64,000 nt of DNA. It comes from Chryseobacterium sp. ON_d1. GTDB taxonomy: Bacteria; Bacteroidota; Bacteroidia; Flavobacteriales; Weeksellaceae. Shown here one piece after another: positions 52,563 to 59,829 of the stretch. The stretch is from assembly GCF_006829085.1 (NCBI RefSeq), contig NZ_BJTC01000008.1:1-64000 (forward strand), written 5' to 3'. The notes beneath the pieces were generated by a model, which was not told where the DNA came from, made no database searches, and saw nothing but the letters and a program-made list of their open reading frames with translations. Position 1 is the first letter of the stretch, and the number at the start of each line of letters is the position of its first letter. Made by a program: the position numbers and the translations under genes.

Positions 52563-52776
52563 TTGGAAGAGTAAATGAAATACCGTTAAGATGGTTAATT
52601 TGTACTATTTTCTTTTCCCGAATCAACTGTTTGAAAAATTCTTGTTTTTCGTCGGGTGTCATCTTTAAGATAGGATCATACACATTATGATCAATACCAT
52701 TTGCTCCGCCGGATTTTGCAAATTCTTTTTTAACAGCTTCTAAGAATTTCGCTTCTATTTCTTCCATGTTTTCCAT
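52558..52776 (-). CDS. Small phage protein
   Basis: The 72-residue acidic protein (MENMEEIEAKFLEAVKKEF) has a helical first half and a SFTLPK end. The stop lies inside the bidirectional terminator. Two Met codons (1 and 4) are possible starts. Function unknown. Confidence 0.55.
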   Translation of the reverse strand: MENMEEIEAKFLEAVKKEFAKSGGANGIDHNVYDPILKMTPDEKQEFFKQLIREKKIVQINHLNGISFTLPK

Positions 52777-52793
52777 GGAGTAAAGATAATAAA

Positions 52794-53228
52794 TTACACT
52801 ATTTCAAAGATTATACATTTTGATGGGTTGAAGGTCCTGGATTCGGCTTCTGCGTACTTCCTTGCTCTCTTAGCAATTGTGAACATATCTGTGTACGCAT
52901 TACAACGGTCTAATTCTTTTTCATACGGATTTTCTCCCCAATGGTAACCGGAAGCTTCGATAGAAGAAATGAAGGCTTGTAAAGCAGTTAAACAATCCAA
53001 AAATTCATTTTTGTAGTTTTTAAAGAAATAAATTTCAGGCGTATCATATGCTTTTTTTCTTTCAACCAATCCCTTCGCAATATCCTCAGTAAGATCGGGA
53101 CCTTTGCAGATGAGTTTCAAATCCCACATGTTTAACTCTTGCATAACATCGGCAGGCCTTAAAAACTTTTCATGATCATACTCCACAATAAGGAGTCTTT
53201 TATTAAGTGATAATTCTAAGCTTTTCAT
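52794..53228 (-). CDS. Phage protein, paralogue of the gene at 22113
   Basis: The 144-residue protein shares its opening (MKSLELSLNKRLLIVEYD), the AFISSIEASGYHWGENP segment and the EAESRTFNPSKCIIFEI ending with the 148-residue product of 22113-22559. Between these blocks the two differ. The family seems specific to Bacteroidota phages; function unknown. Confidence 0.65.
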   Translation of the reverse strand: MKSLELSLNKRLLIVEYDHEKFLRPADVMQELNMWDLKLICKGPDLTEDIAKGLVERKKAYDTPEIYFFKNYKNEFLDCLTALQAFISSIEASGYHWGENPYEKELDRCNAYTDMFTIAKRARKYAEAESRTFNPSKCIIFEIV

Positions 53229-53234
53229 TATTCT

Positions 53235-53342
53235 TTATTTTTCAATTGCCCATAAAACCATTCCTAAAATCATAATTGATAACATACCAATTATTCCTAT
53301 AACTAAAAATGCTGTGATTACATTATCGTGTTTTATTTTCAT
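53235..53342 (-). CDS. Single-helix membrane peptide (35 aa)
   Basis: The 35-residue peptide starts at 53342 and is essentially one membrane helix (ITAFLVIGIIGMLSIMILG) with short basic and acidic ends. It fits the gap between the MazG-like gene and the 144-residue protein. Candidate roles include a small exclusion or signalling peptide; none is demonstrated. Confidence 0.5.
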   Translation of the reverse strand: MKIKHDNVITAFLVIGIIGMLSIMILGMVLWAIEK

Positions 53343-53362
53343 TTTTGTTCTTTTCTTTTAAA

Positions 53363-53382
53363 GTGCCACCATAAGATGGCAC
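53363..53382 (-). terminator. Hairpin after MazG-like gene
   Basis: GTGCCA/TGGCAC has an 8-nt loop and is followed on the minus strand by TTTAAAAG. It is a moderate intrinsic terminator. Confidence 0.5.
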
Positions 53383-53386
53383 GGGG

Positions 53387-53686
53387 TTAATCTTCAAAAT
53401 TCAATTTATTAAGCCTTTGCTCAAGTCTACTTAACTTATTTTTTCGCCAATCATTAGACATTACAGTTATATCCGGATACATAAATTCTAACTGCTCAAG
53501 CATTATTTTAACATCTGCCACTTCCGACGCTAACTTTGTCATATTTTCATCGTTAGGTATTCTGATATACTTTCTCGTTGCAAGAGCTAGCTCTGTACTT
53601 TCTTCTTGCAGCATTTCCAACTGGGCTATTTCTCCCCAGGTACTGATTGCTTTTTGATAAATTTCTTTTGATTTTTCGTAATCCAT
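53387..53686 (-). CDS. MazG-like nucleotide pyrophosphohydrolase
   Basis: The 99-residue all-helical protein has EESTELALATRKY (about 28-40) and EVADVKIMLEQLE (about 59-71), the E-x-x-E and E-x-x-D metal-binding helices of the MazG/dUTPase-2 superfamily. Phage MazG proteins hydrolyse NTPs or dNTPs and may adjust nucleotide or alarmone pools in the infected cell. Confidence 0.78.
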   Translation of the reverse strand: MDYEKSKEIYQKAISTWGEIAQLEMLQEESTELALATRKYIRIPNDENMTKLASEVADVKIMLEQLEFMYPDITVMSNDWRKNKLSRLEQRLNKLNFED

Positions 53687-53713
53687 TGCTTTATTATTTA
53701 TTGGTTTAAATTG

Positions 53714-54205
53714 TTAGTAAATTGGCGGATTTCCAATTAACATATAGTGAGTAGGGTCAATGTTGTCCTTAATTTCATCGCTGAATTCTTCATCATTGTC
53801 ACAGTTTGAATGAGAAATAGTGACGTAAGTGTCTTGATAATTCCAGTAATGAGCAGTTGTCCATTCGTTACCATTTAAAAAACCAATCCTAACACCTTTC
53901 GGATTAAAATCTTCATCTATCCACCTTTCATTAAAACAAATAACCTCAAATCCTTCTTCCGGAAGCGCATCTTCCACTCTCGTCCATCCATTATTGTTTT
54001 CCATTCCATATAGTTGATATGGTATTAAACTTTGCTTAAAACCTATTATATCAGGCCATGTTGCTAAATGTTTGTATTTTTTTAGATACTCAGATCTATT
54101 AGTTGTACTCGGAATATCAGCAATGCCAGTTTGTAAGTTCACATATTGTTTTAAAAATTCCCAATCTTCTCCATAGGCTTCTTGTATTTTCTCTTCTTTT
54201 GTCAT
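53714..54205 (-). CDS. DUF551-like phage protein
   Basis: The 163-residue protein has a C-terminal DUF551-like pattern: GWTRVEDALPEEGFEVICF (about 73-91) and ending THYMLIGNPP, matching the family's W-I-x-V-x-D-x-L-P ... H-W-x-x-L-P-x-P outline. DUF551 is common in phage early regions and of unknown function. The N-terminal 70 residues are not recognised. Confidence 0.65.
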   Translation of the reverse strand: MTKEEKIQEAYGEDWEFLKQYVNLQTGIADIPSTTNRSEYLKKYKHLATWPDIIGFKQSLIPYQLYGMENNNGWTRVEDALPEEGFEVICFNERWIDEDFNPKGVRIGFLNGNEWTTAHYWNYQDTYVTISHSNCDNDEEFSDEIKDNIDPTHYMLIGNPPIY

Positions 54206-54209
54206 TGTA

Positions 54210-54635
54210 TTATTGTTTTTGAGTTAAAGTTGCTTTGTTTATGTATTCTGATTCCGGAAGCGAAAAAATATTGAAGTGCCATGATAATAATAACTGAGCT
54301 GTGGCATAGGTGAGAATATCTAAATCAGAACATATTCCTATCTCATCAATTTCATTCACTTCATCATCACTCCATTCCCATCCGTTTATTTCGTAAATTT
54401 TCCTAATCGGAATAAATCTTTCTCCCTCATGCTCTATCTCCTTGGTTAAATAGGATAGATCGTAGAGAATTGGCTTTACAGTAAAATCCCAATAGTTGCC
54501 AACACTTGTTTCTAACGCCTCGTTATTGACTCCAATAACTGTTTCAACCCAATCTTGACCTTCATCATCAGTTGAAATCTGTAGTCCATACGGCAGATAA
54601 GCTGAGTAAATTTTTAAAAGTTCGTCTTTATTCAT
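54210..54635 (-). CDS. Hypothetical phage early protein
   Basis: The 141-residue acidic protein is rich in Trp, Asp and Glu (GQDWVETVIGVNN, YEINGWEWSDDEVNEIDEIG). No motif is recognised. It overlaps its upstream neighbour by 4 nt, so it is part of the same leftward unit. Confidence 0.5.
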   Translation of the reverse strand: MNKDELLKIYSAYLPYGLQISTDDEGQDWVETVIGVNNEALETSVGNYWDFTVKPILYDLSYLTKEIEHEGERFIPIRKIYEINGWEWSDDEVNEIDEIGICSDLDILTYATAQLLLSWHFNIFSLPESEYINKATLTQKQ

Positions 54636-54931
54636 TGTTTTGTTTTTATAAGTGAGTGAAGGAATTTTATAAGTTCAGGGGATTGGTCTTTGATATAAGG
54701 ATTTGAGAGGGTCCATTTTACCGTTGGATTTGTGCTAAATTTATTTAATGCATGATTGAACCATAAATAGTTCCCTGCACTGTCAAAACCATAATAATCT
54801 ATTGTATCGCTTTTAAGTGACAACCATTCCAGTACATCGTTAAGCATTGGTTCCAAACCAATTATTGGCAATTCTTTCAGCCTCGGAAGCTTCTCCCGTA
54901 TATCGGCTGTTAGTTCTTCTAGTTCTTTCAT
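54632..54931 (-). CDS. Hypothetical phage early protein
   Basis: The 99-residue protein begins MKELEELTADIREKLPRLKELPI and contains YYGFDSAGNYLWF. No family is recognised. It overlaps both neighbours by 4 nt, indicating coupled translation. Confidence 0.5.
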   Translation of the reverse strand: MKELEELTADIREKLPRLKELPIIGLEPMLNDVLEWLSLKSDTIDYYGFDSAGNYLWFNHALNKFSTNPTVKWTLSNPYIKDQSPELIKFLHSLIKTKQ

Positions 54932-55194
54932 TTGATAAGATTTTCGGGATTAATGATTGATGATTTGTCGACTTCGTATTCAGTTCCAATGTGGCAAAGT
55001 ATTTCTTTTACTTCTACATTATCAGCTATTCTCTTCTGCTGTTCCTCCTGGACTAGATCACAGGCTTCAAATATGTACTCATCTAAATCAATATCGAATT
55101 CGATACAACAATTCTTCAGGTCATTCCAATTATCAAATTCTCTGGTTCTTGCATACTGATCAAATATCTCTTGTTTCTCTTTGTGGTTTTCCAT
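54928..55194 (-). CDS. Hypothetical acidic phage protein
   Basis: The 88-residue, strongly acidic helical protein (WNDLKNCCIEFDIDLDEYIFEACDLVQEEQQ) could mimic nucleic acid or bind host factors, but no motif supports a specific role. It is first in the four-gene unit ending at 53714, just after the lipoprotein terminator. Confidence 0.5.
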   Translation of the reverse strand: MENHKEKQEIFDQYARTREFDNWNDLKNCCIEFDIDLDEYIFEACDLVQEEQQKRIADNVEVKEILCHIGTEYEVDKSSIINPENLIK

Positions 55195-55213
55195 TGTGAA
55201 TTTTTTAAGGTTT

Positions 55214-55231
55214 AAAAGGCCCCGAAGGGCC
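55214..55231 (-). terminator. Terminator of lipoprotein gene
   Basis: On the minus strand GGCCC-TTCG-GGGCC, a very stable tetraloop hairpin, is followed by TTTT. Confidence 0.8.
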
Positions 55232-55236
55232 GGGTG

Positions 55237-55599
55237 TTAACATCCACAACTTGTTACTTTTGTAGGCGTGTAGATCGTTGCAGGCACCGTTTGCCCATTA
55301 GAATTAATTTCAAACCCATTCGTCCACGTGACTTGATATATACCATCGCCATTGATTACGCATGAAGTGCCTTGAAGAGCGGTCCAATCAGTGTGGCATA
55401 CGATGTATGGGGTTCTTCTGGAGTCATATCCTGAAGCTCTTTTTACCGAATTAAGTAAATCTGCTTCATTTGCATTGCTACCTGCTCTTCTTTGTGCTTC
55501 TTCTGTTTTTTGAACTTCGTTTTGAAGTTCATTACTTTCGTTTTGGCACGCAGCCAGTGTGATCAGTGCTAATGCACCGATGAAAATTGATTTTTTCAT
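55237..55599 (-). CDS. Prophage lipoprotein
   Basis: The 120-residue protein has a lipoprotein signal peptide with lipobox L-A-A-C (C18), then a polar Glu/Asn-rich linker and a small domain with cysteines (VCHTDW, TSCVIN, TSCGC). It would be anchored in the outer or inner membrane. Lipoproteins in early or lysogenic phage regions often block adsorption of related phages (T5 Llp, phage Cor), so superinfection exclusion is a reasonable inference. It has its own terminator. Confidence 0.75.
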   Translation of the reverse strand: MKKSIFIGALALITLAACQNESNELQNEVQKTEEAQRRAGSNANEADLLNSVKRASGYDSRRTPYIVCHTDWTALQGTSCVINGDGIYQVTWTNGFEINSNGQTVPATIYTPTKVTSCGC

Positions 55600-55647
55600 T
55601 TAAAAAAGTTTTTGTTTATTTCCCGGAAAGAACGGTCCGGTTTCCGT

Positions 55648-55968
55648 TTATTTTAGCTCTGTAGCTTCTTTGATTAGTTGTTTAGTATCAATTCCACTTA
55701 AATAATCAAACAACACGTTTTTATCATCTTTTTGCCATAATTCATCCAAAGCTGAATCTATGGATTTAAGCATTTCAAGCATTTCAGGGGCTTTGGAGAT
55801 TAGCAATGCGTTCGCTTCCATTTCCTCCCTTTGTCCAACGAGACCGCATCCATATCTATCATATCTATCTATTGATATTGTCGTATTATTAGGCAGAACT
55901 ATATCAATAGAAGAATTGTCACCACCTGAATATTCCCATTTTCCTTTTGTTCCTTTGAATTCACTCAT
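55648..55968 (-). CDS. Common phage early protein
   Basis: The 106-residue protein has the widespread phage pattern F-K-G-T-K-G-K-W ... E-A-N-A-L-L-I-S-K-A-P-E-M-L-E-M-L. Such proteins are frequent in early regions of phages from several phyla and of unknown function. It overlaps the upstream gene by 4 nt. Confidence 0.65.
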   Translation of the reverse strand: MSEFKGTKGKWEYSGGDNSSIDIVLPNNTTISIDRYDRYGCGLVGQREEMEANALLISKAPEMLEMLKSIDSALDELWQKDDKNVLFDYLSGIDTKQLIKEATELK

Positions 55969-56261
55969 GATTCTTTTGTTTTTAGTTTGGTTAGTAATTC
56001 TTCGATTTTGTCTTCCATTTGACTTGGCAGTCCGTCAAGTGGCCATGCTTTTGAATAATTAAAAACTTCTTCCAGAATCTCCTTCATCTCATCCTCATAG
56101 TCGGGCTTTTCTTCTAGCCAGTGGGTAATACCTTTGAATCTTTCAAAATACATACTTCTACAAGTCATGATTGATGGTCCATTAGCTATTACACAGAAGT
56201 AATCACCTTCTTTCTCCGGAATTCGCTCCGATACGGATACTTTAATGTATTTAGTTTTCAT
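55965..56261 (-). CDS. Hypothetical phage early protein
   Basis: The 98-residue protein begins with KVSVSERIPEKEGDYFCVIANG, a beta pattern resembling the start of DUF551 proteins, and continues as an acidic helix (EKPDYEDEMKEILEEVFNY). Function unknown. Confidence 0.5.
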   Translation of the reverse strand: MKTKYIKVSVSERIPEKEGDYFCVIANGPSIMTCRSMYFERFKGITHWLEEKPDYEDEMKEILEEVFNYSKAWPLDGLPSQMEDKIEELLTKLKTKES

Positions 56262-56490
56262 TTTCTAAAGCTTTTAATAGTTCATCAGACATTATAACAG
56301 CCTCTTGTGCTAACATTATCCTGTGCCCTTGCTCAATAAAGGGACACAGACTAGAATTTGCAATAAATCCCTGTAATAACAGCCCTGCAAAGTATTCACG
56401 TTTTGTTAAACCACATCCATCTATTTCTCCATCTTTGAAATATGTTGGATTTGTTGGTTCATTTCCTAATTTTTGGATATTGTCACTCAT
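56251..56490 (-). CDS. Common phage early protein (LTKREYFAGLLLQG type)
   Basis: The 79-residue protein contains GLTKREYFAGLLLQGFIAN, a segment seen in many small phage and prophage proteins. No biochemical function is known to me. It overlaps the next gene by 11 nt. Confidence 0.6.
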   Translation of the reverse strand: MSDNIQKLGNEPTNPTYFKDGEIDGCGLTKREYFAGLLLQGFIANSSLCPFIEQGHRIMLAQEAVIMSDELLKALENEN

Positions 56491-56512
56491 AATATTTTTG
56501 ATTTAATTGTTT

Positions 56513-56553
56513 GAAATAAAACCCCGGGCGACTGAAATGATCAGTCCGCCCGG
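56513..56553 (-). terminator. Strong terminator in early region
   Basis: The stem CCGGGCGgACTGA/TCAGTCGCCCGG has one bulged G and is followed on the minus strand by GGTTTTATTT. It lies 13 nt after the end of the gene at 56566. Confidence 0.85.
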
Positions 56554-56565
56554 AACAGTCAGCCG

Positions 56566-56895
56566 TTATAGGTGGCCAGCCTTTGTTTTTAAATCTCTCA
56601 CCTTTTTCACCTGAATTCTCCCAGCCTCTTGAGAAGGTCGATAAGAATGTGTCACTTGCATTACTTCATAAATCGCTTTATCAGTTATGTAAAACTCTCC
56701 TTTTGACGGAGGAGTAATGTAGCAGCTCCCTCCAATATCTTTACCCGAATCTGAGTCCATGAAGATAAATTCCGATTCTAACCTTACAGCTATTGATGAT
56801 TCAAAAAGATCTAAAATATCTTTTAATTTATCAGCTATTTCTTCATTAGTTTGTAATGTTAATAGCTCTAGTAAGCTTTGTTTGAATGTTTTCAT
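56566..56895 (-). CDS. Hypothetical phage early protein
   Basis: The 109-residue protein starts at ATG 56895 (MKTFKQSLLELLTLQ); 23 in-frame codons upstream are Gln/Lys-rich, lie in the neighbouring gene and are not used. It has a helical N-terminus and a beta-rich C-terminal part (GEFYITDKAIYEVMQVTHSY). Function unknown. Confidence 0.5.
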   Translation of the reverse strand: MKTFKQSLLELLTLQTNEEIADKLKDILDLFESSIAVRLESEFIFMDSDSGKDIGGSCYITPPSKGEFYITDKAIYEVMQVTHSYRPSQEAGRIQVKKVRDLKTKAGHL

Positions 56896-56935
56896 TGTTG
56901 TAAATTTTAATTGTTGTTGATTTTGCTTTTGTTTT

Positions 56936-57109
56936 TTAATGGTATTTAATTGTTGACTTCGCACCCGCCCCGTGCTTTACTCCAACAGCATCAATTCCCA
57001 CGAAGTTTTTTGATTTTACTTCTGTCTTAGCAGGATTTAATATTGCTGCTGTTGCTAAACCTCCAATTAATAATAAAGTGTAAGCGATAATGATTAATGT
57101 TGTTTTCAT
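56936..57109 (-). CDS. Small membrane-anchored protein, first leftward gene after repressor
   Basis: The 57-residue protein has one hydrophobic helix (TLIIIAYTLLLIGGLATAAIL) and a basic tail with K-x-G-A-G-A-K. The start is ATG 57109; the longer frame from 57160 would read the operator region. It is divergent from the HTH repressor candidate across a shared operator cluster. Confidence 0.5.
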   Translation of the reverse strand: MKTTLIIIAYTLLLIGGLATAAILNPAKTEVKSKNFVGIDAVGVKHGAGAKSTIKYH

Positions 57110-57138
57110 GTTGTTTGTTTTTGTTGATACAAATATAA

Positions 57139-57228
57139 AACTATAATTTGATATTTGCAAACTTTTATCAAACTTTTATTTTACGGATTTCCATAATTAT
57201 CAAACTATAATTTTATTTACTATATTTG
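57139..57228. promoter_or_regulatory. Operator cluster and rightward promoter
   Basis: TTTGATA at 57147-57153 faces TATCAAA at 57166-57172, with another TATCAAA at 57198-57204. AACTATAATTT occurs twice (57139-57149 and 57203-57213). The -7 box TATATTTG (57221-57228) lies 4 nt before the repressor ATG. Confidence 0.7.
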
Positions 57229-57232
57229 TAAA

Positions 57233-57478
57233 ATGAAACTGAGAATAAAAGAAGTTGCTAAATCAAAAGGCATAGATCTTCAAACGCTGGCTAAAAAACT
57301 TGATATTACTTATCAGGCACTTAACGCTCGTATGGTAGGCAATCCTTCGATAAAAATTATTCAATCAATAGCTGACGCTCTCGAGTGTTCTGTTTTTGAG
57401 CTTATAGCTTCAGATCAGTATGCTGAACACTCTTACAATGAGAATGGAGAATGGCGAGGCGTTTTAAAAAAGAACTAG
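57233..57478 (+). CDS. XRE-family HTH, candidate prophage repressor
   Basis: The 81-residue protein has a classical HTH at about 16-37 (LQTLAKKLDITYQALNARMVG) followed by IKIIQSIADALECSVFELI. It is the only rightward gene in the early region, divergent from a leftward gene across a repeated operator, the layout of a lambda-like immunity switch. It has no C-terminal cleavage domain, so it would not respond to RecA like CI. The -7 box is 4 nt from the ATG, implying a leaderless mRNA. It converges with the next gene (4-nt overlap). Confidence 0.85.
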   Translation: MKLRIKEVAKSKGIDLQTLAKKLDITYQALNARMVGNPSIKIIQSIADALECSVFELIASDQYAEHSYNENGEWRGVLKKN

Positions 57479-58119
57479 CTTTTCCTCAAAATCGACTCCT
57501 GAAATTTAATTACTCGCTGTTGATGCTCTTCGGTGGAAGTTAAAAAAGTGAAAACAAAATCTTCTATTCCTATTTCTTTCTGATCAAAGTTTTCATTACC
57601 AGTGAAGTGCTTATTAAGTTGCTTAAAGGCTGTTATCAGGTCAAATACTCCATCACGGGAATGAATTAAGCCTTTGTTTTTTAACATCTTGGTTCCGGTG
57701 TCAATAATTGTCGTTCCGATTGCGCAGAAACTTAACCATTTTTCTACTGCGTCTCTGTCCTTTTCATTGTAATTTTGAGGGCCTGTTAAAGGTTTGATCA
57801 GTGGCTTTTGCTTTACTTGTGCCGTGTTTATGAATGAAACTGATACAGGCACATTACCTGTTCTGTTTTTTAAAAGTTTCGAGTAATTCATTTTCTTGAT
57901 AAAATTCTCTTCGTTGAAATTGTTGATTCTATTTTTAAATTCCTGATTGAACTTTGAAAGTCCTTCATACTTTCGTATGTGATACATTACTGTTGAGTGA
58001 TCTTTTTTGACTATATGAGCAATATTCATCAGTGTATATCCTGCATTACGCAAATTGTAAATGAATATCGAAAGATCATCAAGCATATCCGTCGGTGTTC
58101 GGTTAACTTTTGTTTTCAT
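57475..58119 (-). CDS. DnaA-C-like HTH protein (replication/early regulator)
   Basis: The 214-residue protein has at about 20-52 a DnaA domain IV-like HTH: YTLMNIAHIVKKDHSTVMYHIRKYE, matching the D-H-S-T-V motif that binds DnaA boxes. The remainder is helical and unrecognised. It follows the DUF6291 gene and its companion, so a role in replication initiation or its control is likely. Confidence 0.7.
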   Translation of the reverse strand: MKTKVNRTPTDMLDDLSIFIYNLRNAGYTLMNIAHIVKKDHSTVMYHIRKYEGLSKFNQEFKNRINNFNEENFIKKMNYSKLLKNRTGNVPVSVSFINTAQVKQKPLIKPLTGPQNYNEKDRDAVEKWLSFCAIGTTIIDTGTKMLKNKGLIHSRDGVFDLITAFKQLNKHFTGNENFDQKEIGIEDFVFTFLTSTEEHQQRVIKFQESILRKS

Positions 58120-58987
58120 GGCTTTTTATTTTTATTTGTTCTGAAACCCACTCATAAACCTTGTCATTTTTAACGTGAGTTATTGCCATTGCATGAAGTC
58201 TGTCAAAAGCAAATGCTATATCGTTAGTCATTGCTTTTTTCTTGTCTTCGAAATACTCGGAAAGCTGTTTTAATTCAAAAGCGTTAAACAGTACTGAATT
58301 TGGCTTTAATTTTTCATTAGCGAGTATTTGTACCATTTTCTCTTTTATTGCAGTTTTTTGACCATTTGTGTCACTTACAAAGCTTGACAATCCTCCTTTC
58401 TTGATTGCGAATTCATAAAACAGAAAAGCATGTTCACATTTTTCACCTTTTTTTACAGCATCCACCAAAGCATCCCAATTCTTTTTCTTTTCGGCCTTTA
58501 TTTCTTCAGGAGATCTTTCAGGTTCAGGGTTTAATATTTTCTTCAGTTGTTCTCTTCCGGCTTCCAATTGCTTATCGTTTTGCTTGTATCGCTCATATGC
58601 TTTCAAAATTTTTCCGGTGGTATTGGTTGATAGCATTGGCAGGCATTCTATCTCGTTTCCGTTCTGATCAAGCAACTCTCGCTTCAATGCCATCCTATGC
58701 GCTTGAAAAATTTCCGAAGCTGTAAGGCGATAATCCATGATGAATAATAACCAAGTATCTTTCATTTCGTCTTTTTCCCTTTGTCGTTCCCTCACTTGAA
58801 AAAGCGTAAGAATATCATTCACTAGCTTCTCCTTGATTTCAGCTGATGATTTAGCGATAGACTCCAGGAATATTTCCCTTTGAAAAATCTTCGGCAAGTC
58901 TTCCAGCTGCCTCTTGGATATTATAAGTTGCTTGTTGTGCAGGTGTATTATTTCCTGCGGTTCCTGTTTGATTATTTGATTTTCCAT
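58103..58987 (-). CDS. Phage replication-region protein
   Basis: The 294-residue helical protein contains WLLFIMDYRLTASEIFQAHRMALKRELLDQNG, a segment typical of proteins encoded after DUF6291 or DnaD-like replication genes in Bacteroidota phages. Its first 46 codons overlap the end of the DUF6291 gene in another frame (137 nt). It overlaps the downstream gene by 17 nt. It may be a helicase-loader-like partner (inference). Confidence 0.6.
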   Translation of the reverse strand: MENQIIKQEPQEIIHLHNKQLIISKRQLEDLPKIFQREIFLESIAKSSAEIKEKLVNDILTLFQVRERQREKDEMKDTWLLFIMDYRLTASEIFQAHRMALKRELLDQNGNEIECLPMLSTNTTGKILKAYERYKQNDKQLEAGREQLKKILNPEPERSPEEIKAEKKKNWDALVDAVKKGEKCEHAFLFYEFAIKKGGLSSFVSDTNGQKTAIKEKMVQILANEKLKPNSVLFNAFELKQLSEYFEDKKKAMTNDIAFAFDRLHAMAITHVKNDKVYEWVSEQIKIKSHENKS

Positions 58988-59759
58988 AAATTGGTTTTAA
59001 GTGAGGTATGACATTACGGAGTTTGTTTTTCCAAGAAATAATTGGCTTTTTGTGACCATCTTTCCATCCTGATTCAATCCAACTGTTGTACTTTGCCCGT
59101 ACAGCGAATTCGTATAGTGAAAAATCGAGTTTAAGTTCGTTTTGATATATTTCCCTGGCTGACTTTAAGAAAGTGTCCAAATCGGGCGGTTCTGCCTTTT
59201 CTTTTTTTTGCGCAACTTTTTTTCTTTTTTCGTCTTCAGATAATTTTACCGGATCAGGTTCATCTGAAAACAATTCTTCGGAATTTTCTTTTTTTAATTT
59301 TTCTTCTTTTGTTTCTTTTCCTAAAAGAATATCATTATCACTAACAGTAACACTTACATTATCACTAACAGTATCATTATCATTATCAGCGACGTTTGCG
59401 ATAATTTTATCGCACTGCGATACTTTGCGATCTTTTGCGATCTTTTCGGCTTCTTCTAGAGATAACAATCCTGACTCGTATTTTTCATAAATCTCTGGAT
59501 GCCACTTTTTTAAATTCCCAATCCTTCCGGATTCTGATTTCTTATCTAATTTTGTTTTATACTTCTTTAGATCTCTTTTCAAATGTTGCTTTACTGGTTC
59601 AAAGGCTAATTCAATTATAAAATCTTCGGTTTCCGGATTTTCATCATTGACATAACTCAAAATATGCATGAACAATTCTCCGGCTTTTTCCTTTGGTAAT
59701 TTTCGAACAGAATGTATGAGATCTTTATACAGCAAAAAACCATTCTTATCTTCAGCCAT
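58851..59759 (-). CDS. DUF6291 replication-initiator-like protein
   Basis: The 302-residue protein starts MAEDKNGFLLYKDLIHSVRKLPKEKAGELFMHILSYVND, the DUF6291 N-terminal domain found in phage replication initiators. Residues about 105-145 form a low-complexity Asp/Asn/Ser/Val linker. A charged stretch and a C-terminal domain with YNSWIESGWKDGHKKPIISWKNKLRNVIPHL (typical DnaD/DnaT-like end) follow. The linker-coding DNA carries direct repeats that could be the phage origin. Confidence 0.78.
   Translation of the reverse strand: MAEDKNGFLLYKDLIHSVRKLPKEKAGELFMHILSYVNDENPETEDFIIELAFEPVKQHLKRDLKKYKTKLDKKSESGRIGNLKKWHPEIYEKYESGLLSLEEAEKIAKDRKVSQCDKIIANVADNDNDTVSDNVSVTVSDNDILLGKETKEEKLKKENSEELFSDEPDPVKLSEDEKRKKVAQKKEKAEPPDLDTFLKSAREIYQNELKLDFSLYEFAVRAKYNSWIESGWKDGHKKPIISWKNKLRNVIPHLKPIYGKSNNQTGTAGNNTPAQQATYNIQEAAGRLAEDFSKGNIPGVYR
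59333..59441. other. Candidate phage replication origin (iteron-like repeats)
   Basis: A 17-bp perfect repeat lies at 59333-59349 and 59357-59373 (24-bp period). A dyad TGCGATAA-N2-TTATCGCA lies at 59397-59414, and GCGAT at 59417, 59427 and 59437 has an exact 10-bp period. A/T and pyrimidine-rich DNA (about 59190-59320) adjoins it. All lie inside the DUF6291 gene. Confidence 0.5.
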
Positions 59760-59829
59760 ATCTTATAATTTAACTTTTGTTAATTCAATCTATACCCATG
59801 CTAAAACATCACTAATGCATGGTAGTTTT

